64,000 nt of DNA from Pseudomonas vanderleydeniana. Its GTDB lineage: Bacteria > Pseudomonadota > Gammaproteobacteria > Pseudomonadales > Pseudomonadaceae. Below the pieces are notes generated by a model that was not told the origin of the DNA, did no database searches, and saw only the letters and a program-made list of their open reading frames with translations. The stretch lies in the NCBI RefSeq assembly GCF_014268755.2, contig NZ_CP077093.1:4328001-4392000 (forward strand). Reading direction: 5' to 3'. Of this stretch, positions 54,943 to 63,661 are shown piece after piece. Positions within the stretch are counted from its first letter, which is position 1, and each line of letters starts with the position of its first letter. A program made the translations under genes and the position numbers.

Positions 54943-54977
54943 GCGAGCCAGCTCGGGGCTGAGAGACGGCGCCGTTG

Positions 54978-55433
54978 CTAGAGCCAGCGCCGGACCTGGC
55001 GACAGTACTGGCTGAAGTCGCTGCCGAACAGGCTGGCAAGGGCTCGCTCCTCCGGCCCGATCTGGAAGCGGTTCATGTAAACCACGAAGCCCAGCACGCC
55101 CAGGAGCGCGGGCGGCCAGGCGAGGAAGATCGACCAGGCGACCAGGACGGTGGCAAAACCCAGGTACATGGGGTTGCGGGTGTATCGGTAGACACCCGAA
55201 CTGACAAGGGCAGAAGCCGTTTCCGGCTTCAGCGGGTTGACCGTGGTCCGTGCGCGGCGGAATGAAAATACGCCAGCCAGACAGATGGCCACACCGGCCA
55301 GCATCACGATCAGCGCCAGGCCAACGCGCCATTCCATCGTCAGTACCAAGGAGCCTGGTAGGTACCGGGCAGCGAGCCACGCCAGCAGGCCAAACAGGGT
55401 TGCAACCAACGGCGGAGGAATACGATTGTCCAT
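54978..55433 (-). CDS. Isoprenylcysteine methyltransferase-family membrane protein
   Basis: The 151-residue protein has about four membrane helices and the ICMT/PEMT-like motif SSGVYRYTRNPMYLGFATVL. The late acidic segment QIGPEERALASLFGSDFSQY usually binds S-adenosylmethionine with the RNPMY region. Bacterial members methylate unknown lipophilic substrates. ATG at 55433 is preceded by GGAA; a 21-codon extension has no support. It is convergent with the quinone reductase gene. Confidence 0.85.
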   Translation of the reverse strand: MDNRIPPPLVATLFGLLAWLAARYLPGSLVLTMEWRVGLALIVMLAGVAICLAGVFSFRRARTTVNPLKPETASALVSSGVYRYTRNPMYLGFATVLVAWSIFLAWPPALLGVLGFVVYMNRFQIGPEERALASLFGSDFSQYCRQVRRWL

Positions 55434-55632
55434 GATGAATTCCGGGAAGAGACGGGCTTGCCGCCAGCATGAGGGCTGTAGCCACTTCAGGGTCAAGCAT
55501 CCTGAGCGCGATGAAGACTCAAGGGCATTTGGCCCGTCTCACTGAGTTCAGAGCGGTGATCAATCGTCACGGTCGTCAGTGAGCCACTTGGGATTTCCTG
55601 GAAAACCGACAATCGCCTATGGCCGAGTGCAG

Positions 55633-55675
55633 TGGGTCACGATGGGCAGCTATCGGCCAATTACTGCCGCCGTCG
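55633..55675 (+). repeat. Copy C of the dispersed intergenic repeat
   Basis: GGGTCACGATGGGCAGCTAT then CGGCCAATTACTGCC matches the core of the other copies. It lies in the gap upstream of the ICMT gene (55434-55701), which holds nothing else. Confidence 0.5.
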
Positions 55676-55701
55676 AGCTTTTTTATCGGCTATTCCAAAT
55701 T

Positions 55702-56133
55702 TTAAATCACGGCCCGCGTTTTTAGGAACGCGAAATACTTAGGATCATCGTTGTCAAAAATCTCATCTCCAGCCGCCATGTATGCTCGCATAAGTTCATC
55801 GGCAGCCCGATCAGTTTCCTCTTTTTCGTACAGCACTTGGCCCAAGCGCAAATGCAAAAATGGATTGCCGACCGCATCGGGGCAAGTCATCGCATACTCA
55901 AGGGCCTCTTTTGCGGAGGTAAAGAATTTTCCCTGAAAACAGGCATCGCCGATAGCGGCAAGCACCCATGTCGCCGCTTCCCAGTTATTTTTGGGTTCTG
56001 GAATCAACTCCCACGCTAGGTTGTACTGATCGATGGCAGCCTTGAAATTACCACCCTCCAGATGCTCATCACCCAATTGGCAAAACACCTTGATCTGCTC
56101 ATGGGTCAAGTCATCCAATTCGAAAGTTTCCAT
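55702..56133 (-). CDS. TPR protein, probable orphan immunity protein
   Basis: The 143-residue protein from ATG 56133 has two to three tetratricopeptide-like repeats (CQLGDEHLEGGNFKAAIDQY, IGDACFQGKFFTSAKEALEY, LGQVLYEKEETDRAADELMR). Close relatives occur as immunity genes beside polymorphic toxins (Rhs/CDI), from memory. No toxin gene is adjacent here. Two other small minus-strand genes of unknown function follow upstream, suggesting a collection of orphan immunity genes. Confidence 0.65.
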   Translation of the reverse strand: METFELDDLTHEQIKVFCQLGDEHLEGGNFKAAIDQYNLAWELIPEPKNNWEAATWVLAAIGDACFQGKFFTSAKEALEYAMTCPDAVGNPFLHLRLGQVLYEKEETDRAADELMRAYMAAGDEIFDNDDPKYFAFLKTRAVI

Positions 56134-56310
56134 CTTAACTCCCTGTCTATAAGGCTCAACCGCGCTAGCCGCCGATTTTGCAACCAAACCGGACGATAAA
56201 TAATCGTATAAATCACGACAATTATAGGCCAATAGGTGCCGTCCGCAACGGTCCCTTCTCGTCGACATTCTGGCGTTCGGCTTAATTCGCTTTCGGCTCT
56301 TGGCTACCGC

Positions 56311-56778
56311 TCATGCAGTCGTGTCCCAATAGAAATGGATGTACTCGTCTTCATACTCCGCGAACAGTGAAATGGTGAACTCCGTCTTCATTGAATACAT
56401 CAACAACGCTCCGATGAAACCGTTGGGCTCATGCAGCGGCTGCTTGAGGGGAGCGATCAAATAATGCGCCGCGCCCGCGACCATCTTATTAAAAACAGCT
56501 TCCGAAATATCCTCAAACTTGGCGTCAGACACGTAGCCCACGAAGTAGCTTGCTCTTTCGTGATGCCAATCTACACATTCGGCATGAAGCCAGAATTTCA
56601 ATCCGTTTTCGCCTTGCTGTTTAGGCGCGCGGGTTATTCGAATGGTTTCCTCAGAATCGGGGTATTGAAAGGCGACTGATGGATACGTCACAAAATAGAG
56701 ACCGCGACAGCCACCGAGCGCTCTCCAAAAAGACTTTTCTTCCCCAGTGAGTTGATCAAAATCGTTTCTGTTGAACAT
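56311..56778 (-). CDS. Hypothetical protein of 155 residues, possible orphan immunity protein
   Basis: An acidic, aromatic-rich protein (GGCRGLYFVTYPSVAFQYPD; EYEDEYIHFYWDTTA at the C-terminus) without a domain I recognise, a signal peptide or a membrane helix. Size, acidity and location between other small orphan genes fit toxin-immunity proteins, but this is inference. It is moderately AT-rich. The ATG at 56778 is preceded by an AGGTTTTTCC stretch that includes a weak ribosome site. Confidence 0.55.
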   Translation of the reverse strand: MFNRNDFDQLTGEEKSFWRALGGCRGLYFVTYPSVAFQYPDSEETIRITRAPKQQGENGLKFWLHAECVDWHHERASYFVGYVSDAKFEDISEAVFNKMVAGAAHYLIAPLKQPLHEPNGFIGALLMYSMKTEFTISLFAEYEDEYIHFYWDTTA

Positions 56779-57051
56779 GGAAAAACCTGATATATAAATC
56801 GGAACGAGCTTATTTTTTCAGAAAAAGCATTCTTGAGAGATTATGGGGCCATTTTCCCCGCCGCGCTATCTTAGTCGTGCTTTACGCGAAGAAAGATCCA
56901 ACCAGTCATTAAACATGGGTCGCTCTCATCTTCCTTTAAGTGCTATTTTCGCTCACTTGAACTCCTTTCTTTCTAAGTCGGCTCGCTAGCGCAAGCACGG
57001 GCTGACGGTGACTCAAGTCGCTTTTCAACCTGAGTGACTGTGGAGTCTTGG

Positions 57052-57170
57052 ACGCTGCTATCGGGCAGCTATTGGCCGATTCCCGTCTGTAGTGACGGAC
57101 AGAGGGCGGCCATAAGCGACCATTCGTGACTGACCGTTTTCGACCCATGGCTGCCAGCTAACGACACGAA
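57052..57170. repeat. Copy D of the dispersed intergenic repeat, apparently doubled
   Basis: TATCGGGCAGCTATTGGCCG and, 40 bases on, GCGGCCATAAGCGACCATTC with CGTGACTGACC occur in the gap 56779-57217. The order resembles the other copies. No gene is seen in this 439-base gap. Confidence 0.5.
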
Positions 57171-57217
57171 GCGGAAGTTCGCTTCGCCGAAAAATGGCCG
57201 TTCAACCGCATTCGCAA

Positions 57218-57688
57218 TCAAACCCAGGCGTTCATCCAGCTTACTTCAAGAGTAGCTGAGTAAAGTCCTGGTGCAGGCCACCGCTTGCCTTGGAACTGAC
57301 TCGCATGGACTTGATACGCTTGGGTAGGCCTGAAAATCGCACCGCGCCGAAACGCGTCTGCGCGAAGCCGCGAGGAGGCTGCTGAGATTTCGTGTATGAG
57401 ATTCGCGAAACGAAGGTTGACACCGGGGCGCCTTGGATGACTATCCAGTTCCACTTTCCCTGCATGGTAGTCCAAGTCCCATGCGCGCCAGATTGCTTCC
57501 GCCTCGACTACCTTGTCCAGTAGGATGACATCGATGGGAGCAAGGTCATAAATTCCATGTTCAGGTGTTGAACTGCCTTCACGGAGCCAAAAGTAGTGTG
57601 GCACGCCTCCGCAATCTGCCACTCCTTCTTCCGGCAGTTCGATCTCTCCATCATAGCCAAAGTAGCTATAGACGCGCTCAGTTGCCAT
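57218..57688 (-). CDS. Hypothetical protein of 156 residues
   Basis: From ATG 57688 (MATERVYSYFGYDG) the protein is globular and acidic in its first half and basic in its second, with no domain I recognise. ELPEEGVADCGGVPHYFWLR and HEISAASSRLRADAF are its best-defined stretches. GGGAGAA lies about eight bases upstream. It follows the LysR gene on the same strand after 47 bases and may be read through from it. It is another candidate immunity-type orphan. Confidence 0.55.
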   Translation of the reverse strand: MATERVYSYFGYDGEIELPEEGVADCGGVPHYFWLREGSSTPEHGIYDLAPIDVILLDKVVEAEAIWRAWDLDYHAGKVELDSHPRRPGVNLRFANLIHEISAASSRLRADAFRRGAIFRPTQAYQVHASQFQGKRWPAPGLYSATLEVSWMNAWV

Positions 57689-57735
57689 AGTTCTCCCTAC
57701 TTCATAAATGTCAGCAGTTGGCCGAGAGCGGATAA

Positions 57736-58629
57736 TCAAACGTCGGCCAAAAATCGTGAAAGCGCCTGCGAAAGCGCATCAAACACCAGCGTGACGCGCC
57801 GTACCCGCTTCAGGTCGTGGTGCATCGCGATCCAGACGTCGACCGGGAAGTCCACGAGCTCGGGCAGCACGCGCACCAGGCCATGGCGTCGCGCCAGTTG
57901 GCTGGAGCATACGCCGATGCCCAGGCCAGCCCGCAGCGAGGCGAACTGGGCCAGATGGTCATCGCTGCGCATGACGGCGTTTTCCCCGGTACAGGAAAAC
58001 CCCCGCTCTTTCAGGAAGGTCTGTTCCGTCAGGTTACGGTCCGGGCCGATCACCGGGTATTCGCTCAATGCCTCTGCGCAACGAGGCAGCCCTCGATGCT
58101 CTATCAATTGAGCGGTGGCATAGAGGCCTATGCGCAAGTCGCCGACATGGCGGGTCACGACCGCCGCCTCGGAGGGACGACGAATGCGTACGGCCACATC
58201 GGCTTCCTGCAAGGCCAGGTCTTCCAGCCGGTTCGACACGCTCAGTTCAATCGACAGCTGGGGTTGGGCAGCGCGGATCTCGCCCAGCATGGGAGGCAGC
58301 ACCTCGACGCCCAGCAACTGGCTACTGGTTACGCGCACGGTTCCGCCTTGCACGTTGGCCTGCGCAGACGCGGCGCGGGTAAACGCTTCGGCGGCCAAGG
58401 CCATCGCTTGTGCATGCTCGATCAGTTCCCGCGCGGTGTCGGTGGGCATCAAGCCCGCCGGCGAGCGGACGAACAGGCTGGTCCCCACGCTCTGTTCCAG
58501 CGAGTCGATGCGTCGTCGTGCAGTCGCCTGGGCGATGCCCAGTGCCCGCGCCGCCGCCGACAGGCTGCCGGTTCGCAGGACGGCCAGGAATACGCGTTGG
58601 GTTTCCCACTGAAGTGGCGGGATATTCAT
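57736..58629 (-). CDS. LysR family regulator beside the GFA gene pair
   Basis: The 297-residue LysR protein has an atypical HTH with GSLSAAARALGIAQATARRR (Arg-Arg where many have Ser-Xaa) and GTSLFVRSPAGLMPTD. The effector domain has LSIELSVSNRLEDLALQEADVAVRIRRP, shortened here to its DVAVRIRRP core. It is divergent from two GFA-family genes, 121 bases away, which it may control. Confidence 0.9.
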   Translation of the reverse strand: MNIPPLQWETQRVFLAVLRTGSLSAAARALGIAQATARRRIDSLEQSVGTSLFVRSPAGLMPTDTARELIEHAQAMALAAEAFTRAASAQANVQGGTVRVTSSQLLGVEVLPPMLGEIRAAQPQLSIELSVSNRLEDLALQEADVAVRIRRPSEAAVVTRHVGDLRIGLYATAQLIEHRGLPRCAEALSEYPVIGPDRNLTEQTFLKERGFSCTGENAVMRSDDHLAQFASLRAGLGIGVCSSQLARRHGLVRVLPELVDFPVDVWIAMHHDLKRVRRVTLVFDALSQALSRFLADV

Positions 58630-58750
58630 ACATTTCCTATGAGTAGGTCGTCAGGTTTGATTAATTTTCATCAGTATGAAGATTGGGCATTCTTAACCCG
58701 ATCGGTGCTTGGCATAAAGCATCGAGTGTCGAAAACCAGGGAATTGACCT

Positions 58751-59194
58751 ATGAAACTTGCCGGTGGTTGCCGTTGCGGCGCCGTATCCTATCGTTCAGA
58801 GCGCGACATGCAGGTCGCCGTTTACGCCTGTCATTGCCAGTTCTGTCAGATCTGGAGCGGCAGCAGCTTTGCGCTGCATGCGTTGCTGCCCGGTGACGCT
58901 TTCGTGCTGCAGGGGCTGACGGTGGAATATGCCTATGAAGACCAGGGCCAGACCTCGCGTCACCACCTGTGCGCGACCTGTCACACGCGCATTTACAACA
59001 CCACCACCGCGGCCCCTGGCCTGTGGGTGTTGCGTGCAGGTACGCTGGACGAACGCAGCTCGTTGAGCCCGATGGCGCATATCTGGGTCAAGCACAAGCA
59101 ACCCTGGTTGAGTCTGCCCGCCAACATCGCAACCTGGCCGGAAAGCCCAACGCCTGAAGAATTTGCGGCCGTCTTGAATGCGGGTCAGTCCTGA
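58751..59194 (+). CDS. GFA family protein (glutathione-dependent formaldehyde-activating-like)
   Basis: The 147-residue protein has the GFA zinc pattern: GGCRCGAVSY, CHCQFCQIWSG and CATCHTRIYN. The founding enzyme adds formaldehyde to glutathione, but most members are of unknown substrate. It is first of a tandem pair, 16 bases before a second GFA gene of low similarity, and divergent from a LysR gene. Confidence 0.9.
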   Translation: MKLAGGCRCGAVSYRSERDMQVAVYACHCQFCQIWSGSSFALHALLPGDAFVLQGLTVEYAYEDQGQTSRHHLCATCHTRIYNTTTAAPGLWVLRAGTLDERSSLSPMAHIWVKHKQPWLSLPANIATWPESPTPEEFAAVLNAGQS

Positions 59195-59210
59195 CCGAGT
59201 GGAGGTATCG

Positions 59211-59678
59211 ATGAGCATTGACGACTTCTGTGCAACCGGCAGTTGCCGCTGCGGCCAGGTGACCTTTGAAATGCGCGCACAACCCGTGATGACCAGCGCG
59301 TGCCACTGCGTCGGCTGCCAGAAAATGTCGGGGAGCGCCTTTTCCCTGACGGCGCTGTTTGCGGCTGATGCCTTTTCCGTCACGCGGGGTTCACCCGTGA
59401 TCGGCGGCCTGCATGGCCCGACCCGGCATTTCTTCTGTCCCCACTGTTTGTCCTGGCTGTTCACCCGGCCTGCCGAAAGCGATGCCTTCGTGGGTGTGCG
59501 CAGCAGCCTGCTCGACAAGCCCGAGCGTTACGCCCCTTACATGGAGACCTGGACTCGAGAAAAACTGTCCTGGGCCAGTACCGGAGCCAGCGCTAGTTAC
59601 GAGGCCTTTCCCGATCCACGGGATTATCCTGCATTGATGGCGGCGTTCGCCGCGTTGGCTTCGGCTGCTGAGCGTTAG
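59211..59678 (+). CDS. Second GFA family protein
   Basis: The 155-residue protein from ATG 59211 has GGAGG seven bases upstream. Zinc motifs are GSCRCGQVTF, CHCVGCQKMSG and FCPHCLSW. It differs from the first GFA protein outside these motifs, so the pair is an old duplication or a heteromeric unit. It is probably co-transcribed with the first. Confidence 0.9.
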   Translation: MSIDDFCATGSCRCGQVTFEMRAQPVMTSACHCVGCQKMSGSAFSLTALFAADAFSVTRGSPVIGGLHGPTRHFFCPHCLSWLFTRPAESDAFVGVRSSLLDKPERYAPYMETWTREKLSWASTGASASYEAFPDPRDYPALMAAFAALASAAER

Positions 59679-59816
59679 CGTCGCGAGCGATAGCGGCTAT
59701 CAGGACAAGGCTACCGATCAAGTCACGCCCAAGGCTCGGCTGGGTGCTGTGCCGATAGTCGCTTGCACATGGAAACCTCTACAATCGGCATCCCAACGTT
59801 CAAGGATGCCCGTGTG

Positions 59817-60221
59817 ATGCGCTTTCTTTCCGTGCTTTTGTTGATTCTGCCGTCTCTGGCGTGGGCGCTGCCGGCGCTGAAGGACACCGAGCTGTACAGC
59901 AGCAAGGCGGCGGACTGTCATGATGTGGATCTCAAGACTTGGCAACATCCGGCCCGCACTGTTTTGGAAAAACATGACATCAAGCTGGAACGAGTCCAGC
60001 TGTGCAACGGGGACCACTACCCTATCTTCACCGGGCAAGTGCCATACGATCCCACTGGGCAGACGAAAAGCTTTTTCCTCCCGCTGTACGAGGAAATGCG
60101 CAAGGCCAATGGGAAATGGCCGTACGCAATCGTGGCTACCAGTGACAATATCGTGGTTTACGTCAGCTATGCGGCCAGCGATCGGATTTCGCTGGATTAC
60201 GAGCAGTATGCGGAGCCGTAG
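59817..60221 (+). CDS. Exported hypothetical protein
   Basis: The 134-residue protein from ATG 59817 has AAGGA about eleven bases upstream. It has a clear signal peptide (MRFLSVLLLILPSLAWA, cleavage near LA-LP) and two Cys (DCHD and QLCNGD) that could form a disulfide. The mature part is a small mixed domain (YPIFTGQVPYDPTGQTKSF) of unknown function, presumably periplasmic. Confidence 0.7.
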   Translation: MRFLSVLLLILPSLAWALPALKDTELYSSKAADCHDVDLKTWQHPARTVLEKHDIKLERVQLCNGDHYPIFTGQVPYDPTGQTKSFFLPLYEEMRKANGKWPYAIVATSDNIVVYVSYAASDRISLDYEQYAEP

Positions 60222-60390
60222 GAGACAGCGGCCGTAAAGCCTTACAGCGACAACGGTGCGAGGCTGAAAGCAGCTACCTGGTACAACATGCTGTGTTCGT
60301 CTCGCCGCCGAGGTCGGGCCCTCCTCAATAGGCCTGACGCCTCCCGCAATGACATCGCCAAGAAAGCGTAGCCAGGAACATCATCTCACC

Positions 60391-60762
60391 ATGGATAAGG
60401 ATATGAAGGTTCGGTGTCCCAATTGCGGGCATGTCCCCATCAGGCTCTCGCCCACCCATAAGTGCCAAGAATGTGGAGTTTTTTCTCATGACTGGCTGAT
60501 TTATGACTGGGATAGCTTTGCCTCCGTCAGACGTCAACACCTCAAATACAATATTCTGATAATCAGCGTCCTGGTCATCAACATCATCGCGCTGGTGATG
60601 TTCGAATCCAGCAATCCCTTTTTGTGGATGCTAAACGCTCTGGCTATCCCAGCCACGATCAGTTTATGCCTGTGCCTAAAGGATCTGCGGGGAGAAGCGA
60701 AGTACAAAGGGCATAAAGTTAGCGTGTTTTTACCTTGGTTTATGTTTCTCTCTGGATTTTGA
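60391..60762 (+). CDS. Small zinc-ribbon membrane protein
   Basis: The 123-residue protein has an N-terminal zinc ribbon (RCPNCGHVPIRL and HKCQECGVFSHDW), two to three hydrophobic segments (ILIISVLVINIIALVMF; MLNALAIPATISLCLCL) and VSVFLPWFMFLSGF at the end. ATG 60391 was chosen; a nearby Met at 60403 is possible. The function is unknown. It is AT-richer than core genes. Confidence 0.6.
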   Translation: MDKDMKVRCPNCGHVPIRLSPTHKCQECGVFSHDWLIYDWDSFASVRRQHLKYNILIISVLVINIIALVMFESSNPFLWMLNALAIPATISLCLCLKDLRGEAKYKGHKVSVFLPWFMFLSGF

Positions 60763-60856
60763 CCAGAAACCAGTAGCGCCAATACTCCCGCTAGACCAAC
60801 CTTGCCACCCGGTATCAGCTCAGCGTAGGGAAACCTATCAGGCGTGGAGCTGATTT

Positions 60857-60908
60857 CCGCTTTTGGCTGGTAGCTGCCGATCGTGAGCAACCACTTTCGA
60901 CCCAAAGC
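60857..60908 (-). repeat. Copy E of the dispersed intergenic repeat
   Basis: On the minus strand GGGTCGAAAGTGGTTGCTCA, then CGATCGGCAGCTACCAGCC and AAAAGCGG, matches the core order of copies A-D. The rest of 60763-61018 shows no gene. Confidence 0.5.
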
Positions 60909-61018
60909 AACTGGTTAGTCCCCATGAGTATCAGGCAAATGGCCCAAGCACTTATGGCATTCCCAAGCGGGTGCTTGAGGGGATAACCTGAGCATCTTTC
61001 TATCTGTGTAGTACCGAT

Positions 61019-61504
61019 ATGGACATCAATCTAATGACCGAATCCATGCTTGGCCACTGGCCTGCTTCCTCGGGTGTTTGGCAATGTGAGTTCCAGTTCG
61101 GCAGCCGATTGATTTATGTCCAGCACCGCGATAACGAGTCACCCCACGTCAGAATCGCCGCCGCGCAACGCGTAGTTCAAGCCGTATGGGATGACTTGCC
61201 CCAGGCAGTCAAGTTTGCCGAAGAGCACTGCAAGGCGCAGATGCCCGAACTCATGCGGCTTTACGAAACCCACATGCCCTGGGAGTCGCCGCTGCTCGTG
61301 TACTCGATCCACTTCGACCTCGACAAGCCGTACCCAAGCTATACCATTTCCAGGAACCATGATTTCGATTGGGATCGCACTCTGATCGACGTAGATGAAC
61401 TGGGCCAGGAACACAGCGTTTGCATGGAGCAATATGAGCCAGGAGATGACTTTTGGATTCATGTTACGCGTGTGGGGTTTCAGCAATTCGAGCTTGAGGA
61501 TTAG
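61019..61504 (+). CDS. Hypothetical protein of 161 residues
   Basis: An acidic cytoplasmic-type protein without a recognised domain. It contains VVQAVWDDLPQAVKFAEEHC and a C-terminal GDDFWIHVTRVGFQQFELED. Size and acidity resemble immunity proteins and the neighbouring orphan genes, but nothing direct shows this. It has no strong ribosome site before the ATG. Confidence 0.55.
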   Translation: MDINLMTESMLGHWPASSGVWQCEFQFGSRLIYVQHRDNESPHVRIAAAQRVVQAVWDDLPQAVKFAEEHCKAQMPELMRLYETHMPWESPLLVYSIHFDLDKPYPSYTISRNHDFDWDRTLIDVDELGQEHSVCMEQYEPGDDFWIHVTRVGFQQFELED

Positions 61505-61700
61505 TTCGGCAATCAGGCATGCGCACCACAGCCCTCAATCAGGCTGGTTTTTCTATAGCGCATAAATCTGTGGCTTAAACGGATCAAGGTTTGAGCTGCA
61601 CAAGAGTGCAGCTTGGACATACGATAAGGATATCCTCCCAACGAACTGGAAGGACGATAACTGCAAGGCCGATAGACGCCAAGCATGACTGGAGTTGGGG

Positions 61701-62762
61701 ATGCAGCAAAATAGGGTCGGCAAAGGGCTATCGTTCGCCAAGCGGATTTACCCGCCGCGTACCATCGGATTGGCGATAGGCATGCTCAGTGTAATGGCCG
61801 CGATCGCGCCGCTCGGTTTGCCCGGATGGGTGTGGGCACTTCTGTTCTTCAACGGTCTAGCCTGGCCACACCTGGCCTATCAATTATCCACTCGTACACG
61901 CGAGCCCTATCAGGCAGAGCGCCGCAACCTGCTTTACGATTCCTTGCTCGGTGGATTCTGGGCTGCAACCATGCATTTCAACCCGCTGCCCACAGTCACC
62001 ATTCTTTCGATGATGACGATGAACAACATCGCTGCCGGCGGCCAGCGCCTGCTTGTGCAAGGGGCATTGGCCCAAGGCGCCGGGATGATAGTGTCAATGG
62101 CGTTGTTCGGCCCGGGACTGGTGCTTGCGATCACCGATCTGCAGCTCTATGCCTGCCTGCCGATGCTGACGCTCTACCCCTTGGCCTTAGGTGGAGTCTG
62201 TTACCGCCTGGCCATCAAGCTCGCCGAACACAAGCAAAAGCTCAGCGTTCTGAGCCGTACCGACGGCCTTACCGGTTTGCTCAACCATGGGTCGTTGAAG
62301 GACTTGCTTCACTTGCACTTTTACACCTGTCGGCGGGAACAAGGCGAAGCAGTCATCGCGATCATCGATGTCGATCACTTCAAGAAAATCAACGACACCT
62401 ATGGCCACATTGCCGGCGACAGCGTGCTGTGTGAGATAAGCGCAGAGCTCAAAAGAAACCTTCGCGAAGGCGACTTGGCGGGTCGCTATGGGGGTGACGA
62501 ATTCTGCGTGATCTTGCTCAACAGCTCACTCAGCAAAGCCTGCGACGTCATGGAGCGACTGCGGCAGGTGATGGGCAACTTCCGCAATGAGAAATTGCCT
62601 GGGCTGCAGGTCAGTCTGAGTATCGGCCTTGCGCCTTACCGCAGTGAAATGGTCGCCCCTTGCGCCTGGCTCGACGAGGCGGACAAGGCGCTGTATGCAG
62701 CTAAAAACAATGGCCGCAACAAGATCAATTTCACCTCAAAAGATATCGCCATCATGACTTGA
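61701..62762 (+). CDS. MASE2-GGDEF diguanylate cyclase (AdrA/DgcC-like)
   Basis: The 353-residue protein has an N-terminal MASE2 membrane domain (FAKRIYPPRTIGLAIGML and four to five further hydrophobic segments to about 175). A GGDEF domain (about 190-345) has IIDVDHFKKINDTYGH and an intact RYGGDEFCVILL. It makes c-di-GMP. The ATG at 61701 has GGAG six bases upstream; a TTG at 61695 is less likely. It is a single gene between orphan small genes. Confidence 0.92.
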   Translation: MQQNRVGKGLSFAKRIYPPRTIGLAIGMLSVMAAIAPLGLPGWVWALLFFNGLAWPHLAYQLSTRTREPYQAERRNLLYDSLLGGFWAATMHFNPLPTVTILSMMTMNNIAAGGQRLLVQGALAQGAGMIVSMALFGPGLVLAITDLQLYACLPMLTLYPLALGGVCYRLAIKLAEHKQKLSVLSRTDGLTGLLNHGSLKDLLHLHFYTCRREQGEAVIAIIDVDHFKKINDTYGHIAGDSVLCEISAELKRNLREGDLAGRYGGDEFCVILLNSSLSKACDVMERLRQVMGNFRNEKLPGLQVSLSIGLAPYRSEMVAPCAWLDEADKALYAAKNNGRNKINFTSKDIAIMT

Positions 62763-62841
62763 ACGGCCTTTACCTACGGCACTCGGATTACCAATTGGCA
62801 GAGTTGGCGCTGATGCGCCTTAACCATTAGCTGTGGATAGA

Positions 62842-63360
62842 ATGGAGTCTATAAGCGTGAGCGTATTAACTTGGGACGATTTATTTATAGAAGCCGCGAA
62901 TCTCGACTTTGACGCCTTACTCCAGGAATGGCCCGGCGTGATAGCTGAGCAGATCCGCCCAATCGGCGCGTCGGTGTTTGGCGATCTTTTTTTTGAGCGA
63001 AAAACGGGCGAAGTAGAGAAGCTAGATGTGCTCGAGGGCGGACTGCACTTTGTCGCGGAGAGCTTTCAGCAATTTTCCAAATTGATGAACTCGCAGGAGT
63101 GGCAGGAACAGAACCTCCTGAGCCAAGGAGTCGCGCTGCTCCATGAGAGGGGCATCCTTCGTGATGCCGGACAGTTCTTCGGATTTGCTCCCCACCCCGC
63201 GCTGGTAGGCGAAATAGATTGGTCACGCGTTTTACCGCTAAATGCCGAGGTGTGGAATTCAATCTGTGCACAGACGCTAATGGGTGTCCAGGCCTTAGAG
63301 GTTCCAGTATCACCTCCCGTTGCGACCAAACGTGCTTGGTGGCAGTGGAAGAAAAAATAA
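62842..63360 (+). CDS. Tdi1/DUF1851-like probable immunity protein
   Basis: The 172-residue protein has a fold typical of the DUF1851/Tdi1 C-terminal family: GASVFGDLFFERKTGEVEKL, then DVLEGGLHFVAESFQQFSKL, which resembles SMI1-like immunity folds. In Agrobacterium, Tdi1 protects from a type VI DNase toxin. No matching toxin is nearby. Starts at GTG 62833 or ATG 62842; the ATG is used here. The C-terminus is Trp/Lys-rich (AWWQWKKK). Confidence 0.6.
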   Translation: MESISVSVLTWDDLFIEAANLDFDALLQEWPGVIAEQIRPIGASVFGDLFFERKTGEVEKLDVLEGGLHFVAESFQQFSKLMNSQEWQEQNLLSQGVALLHERGILRDAGQFFGFAPHPALVGEIDWSRVLPLNAEVWNSICAQTLMGVQALEVPVSPPVATKRAWWQWKKK

Positions 63361-63402
63361 TGGCGGCGCTGAGTACCAGCCTATCCGGCGTCAGCCATCG
63401 GT

Positions 63403-63540
63403 TCAGCGTCCACTCAGCCCGGGACAGACCAGGTTGCGGGTGCCAGAGCGTCCATCCAGCAATCGCTGCGAGACCTCTCCCACTCCGCAACCAAGAGGCC
63501 CGACAATGCCAGCACCCATCACTACGATTCGCTTGTGAGC
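63403..63540 (-). pseudogene. N-terminal fragment of a beta-ketoacyl-ACP synthase
   Basis: The minus strand reads HKRIVVMGAGIVGPLGCGVG then EVSQRLLDGRSGTRNLV before a TGA at 63403. This is the start of a FabF/FabB-type ketosynthase (RIVVTGxGIVSPLG...LLxGxSGI). Nothing of the catalytic Cys-His-His core follows, so it is a decayed remnant. The surrounding 63361-63661 has no other gene. Confidence 0.7.
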
Positions 63541-63661
63541 TTCGAGGTTGATCCTTCAGTCGCCCTCCCCCCGAATCGAGCGATGGCGTACAACTCAAGC
63601 GCTGTGACAGCTGAAAAACGAGAGGGCACTGTAGAGCCCTCTCTGTCGTAGATCCGCGTGC

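Noticed and set aside
56936..57148. 70-codon minus-strand frame in the gap
   Set aside because: It is mostly made of dispersed repeat sequence with no ribosome site.
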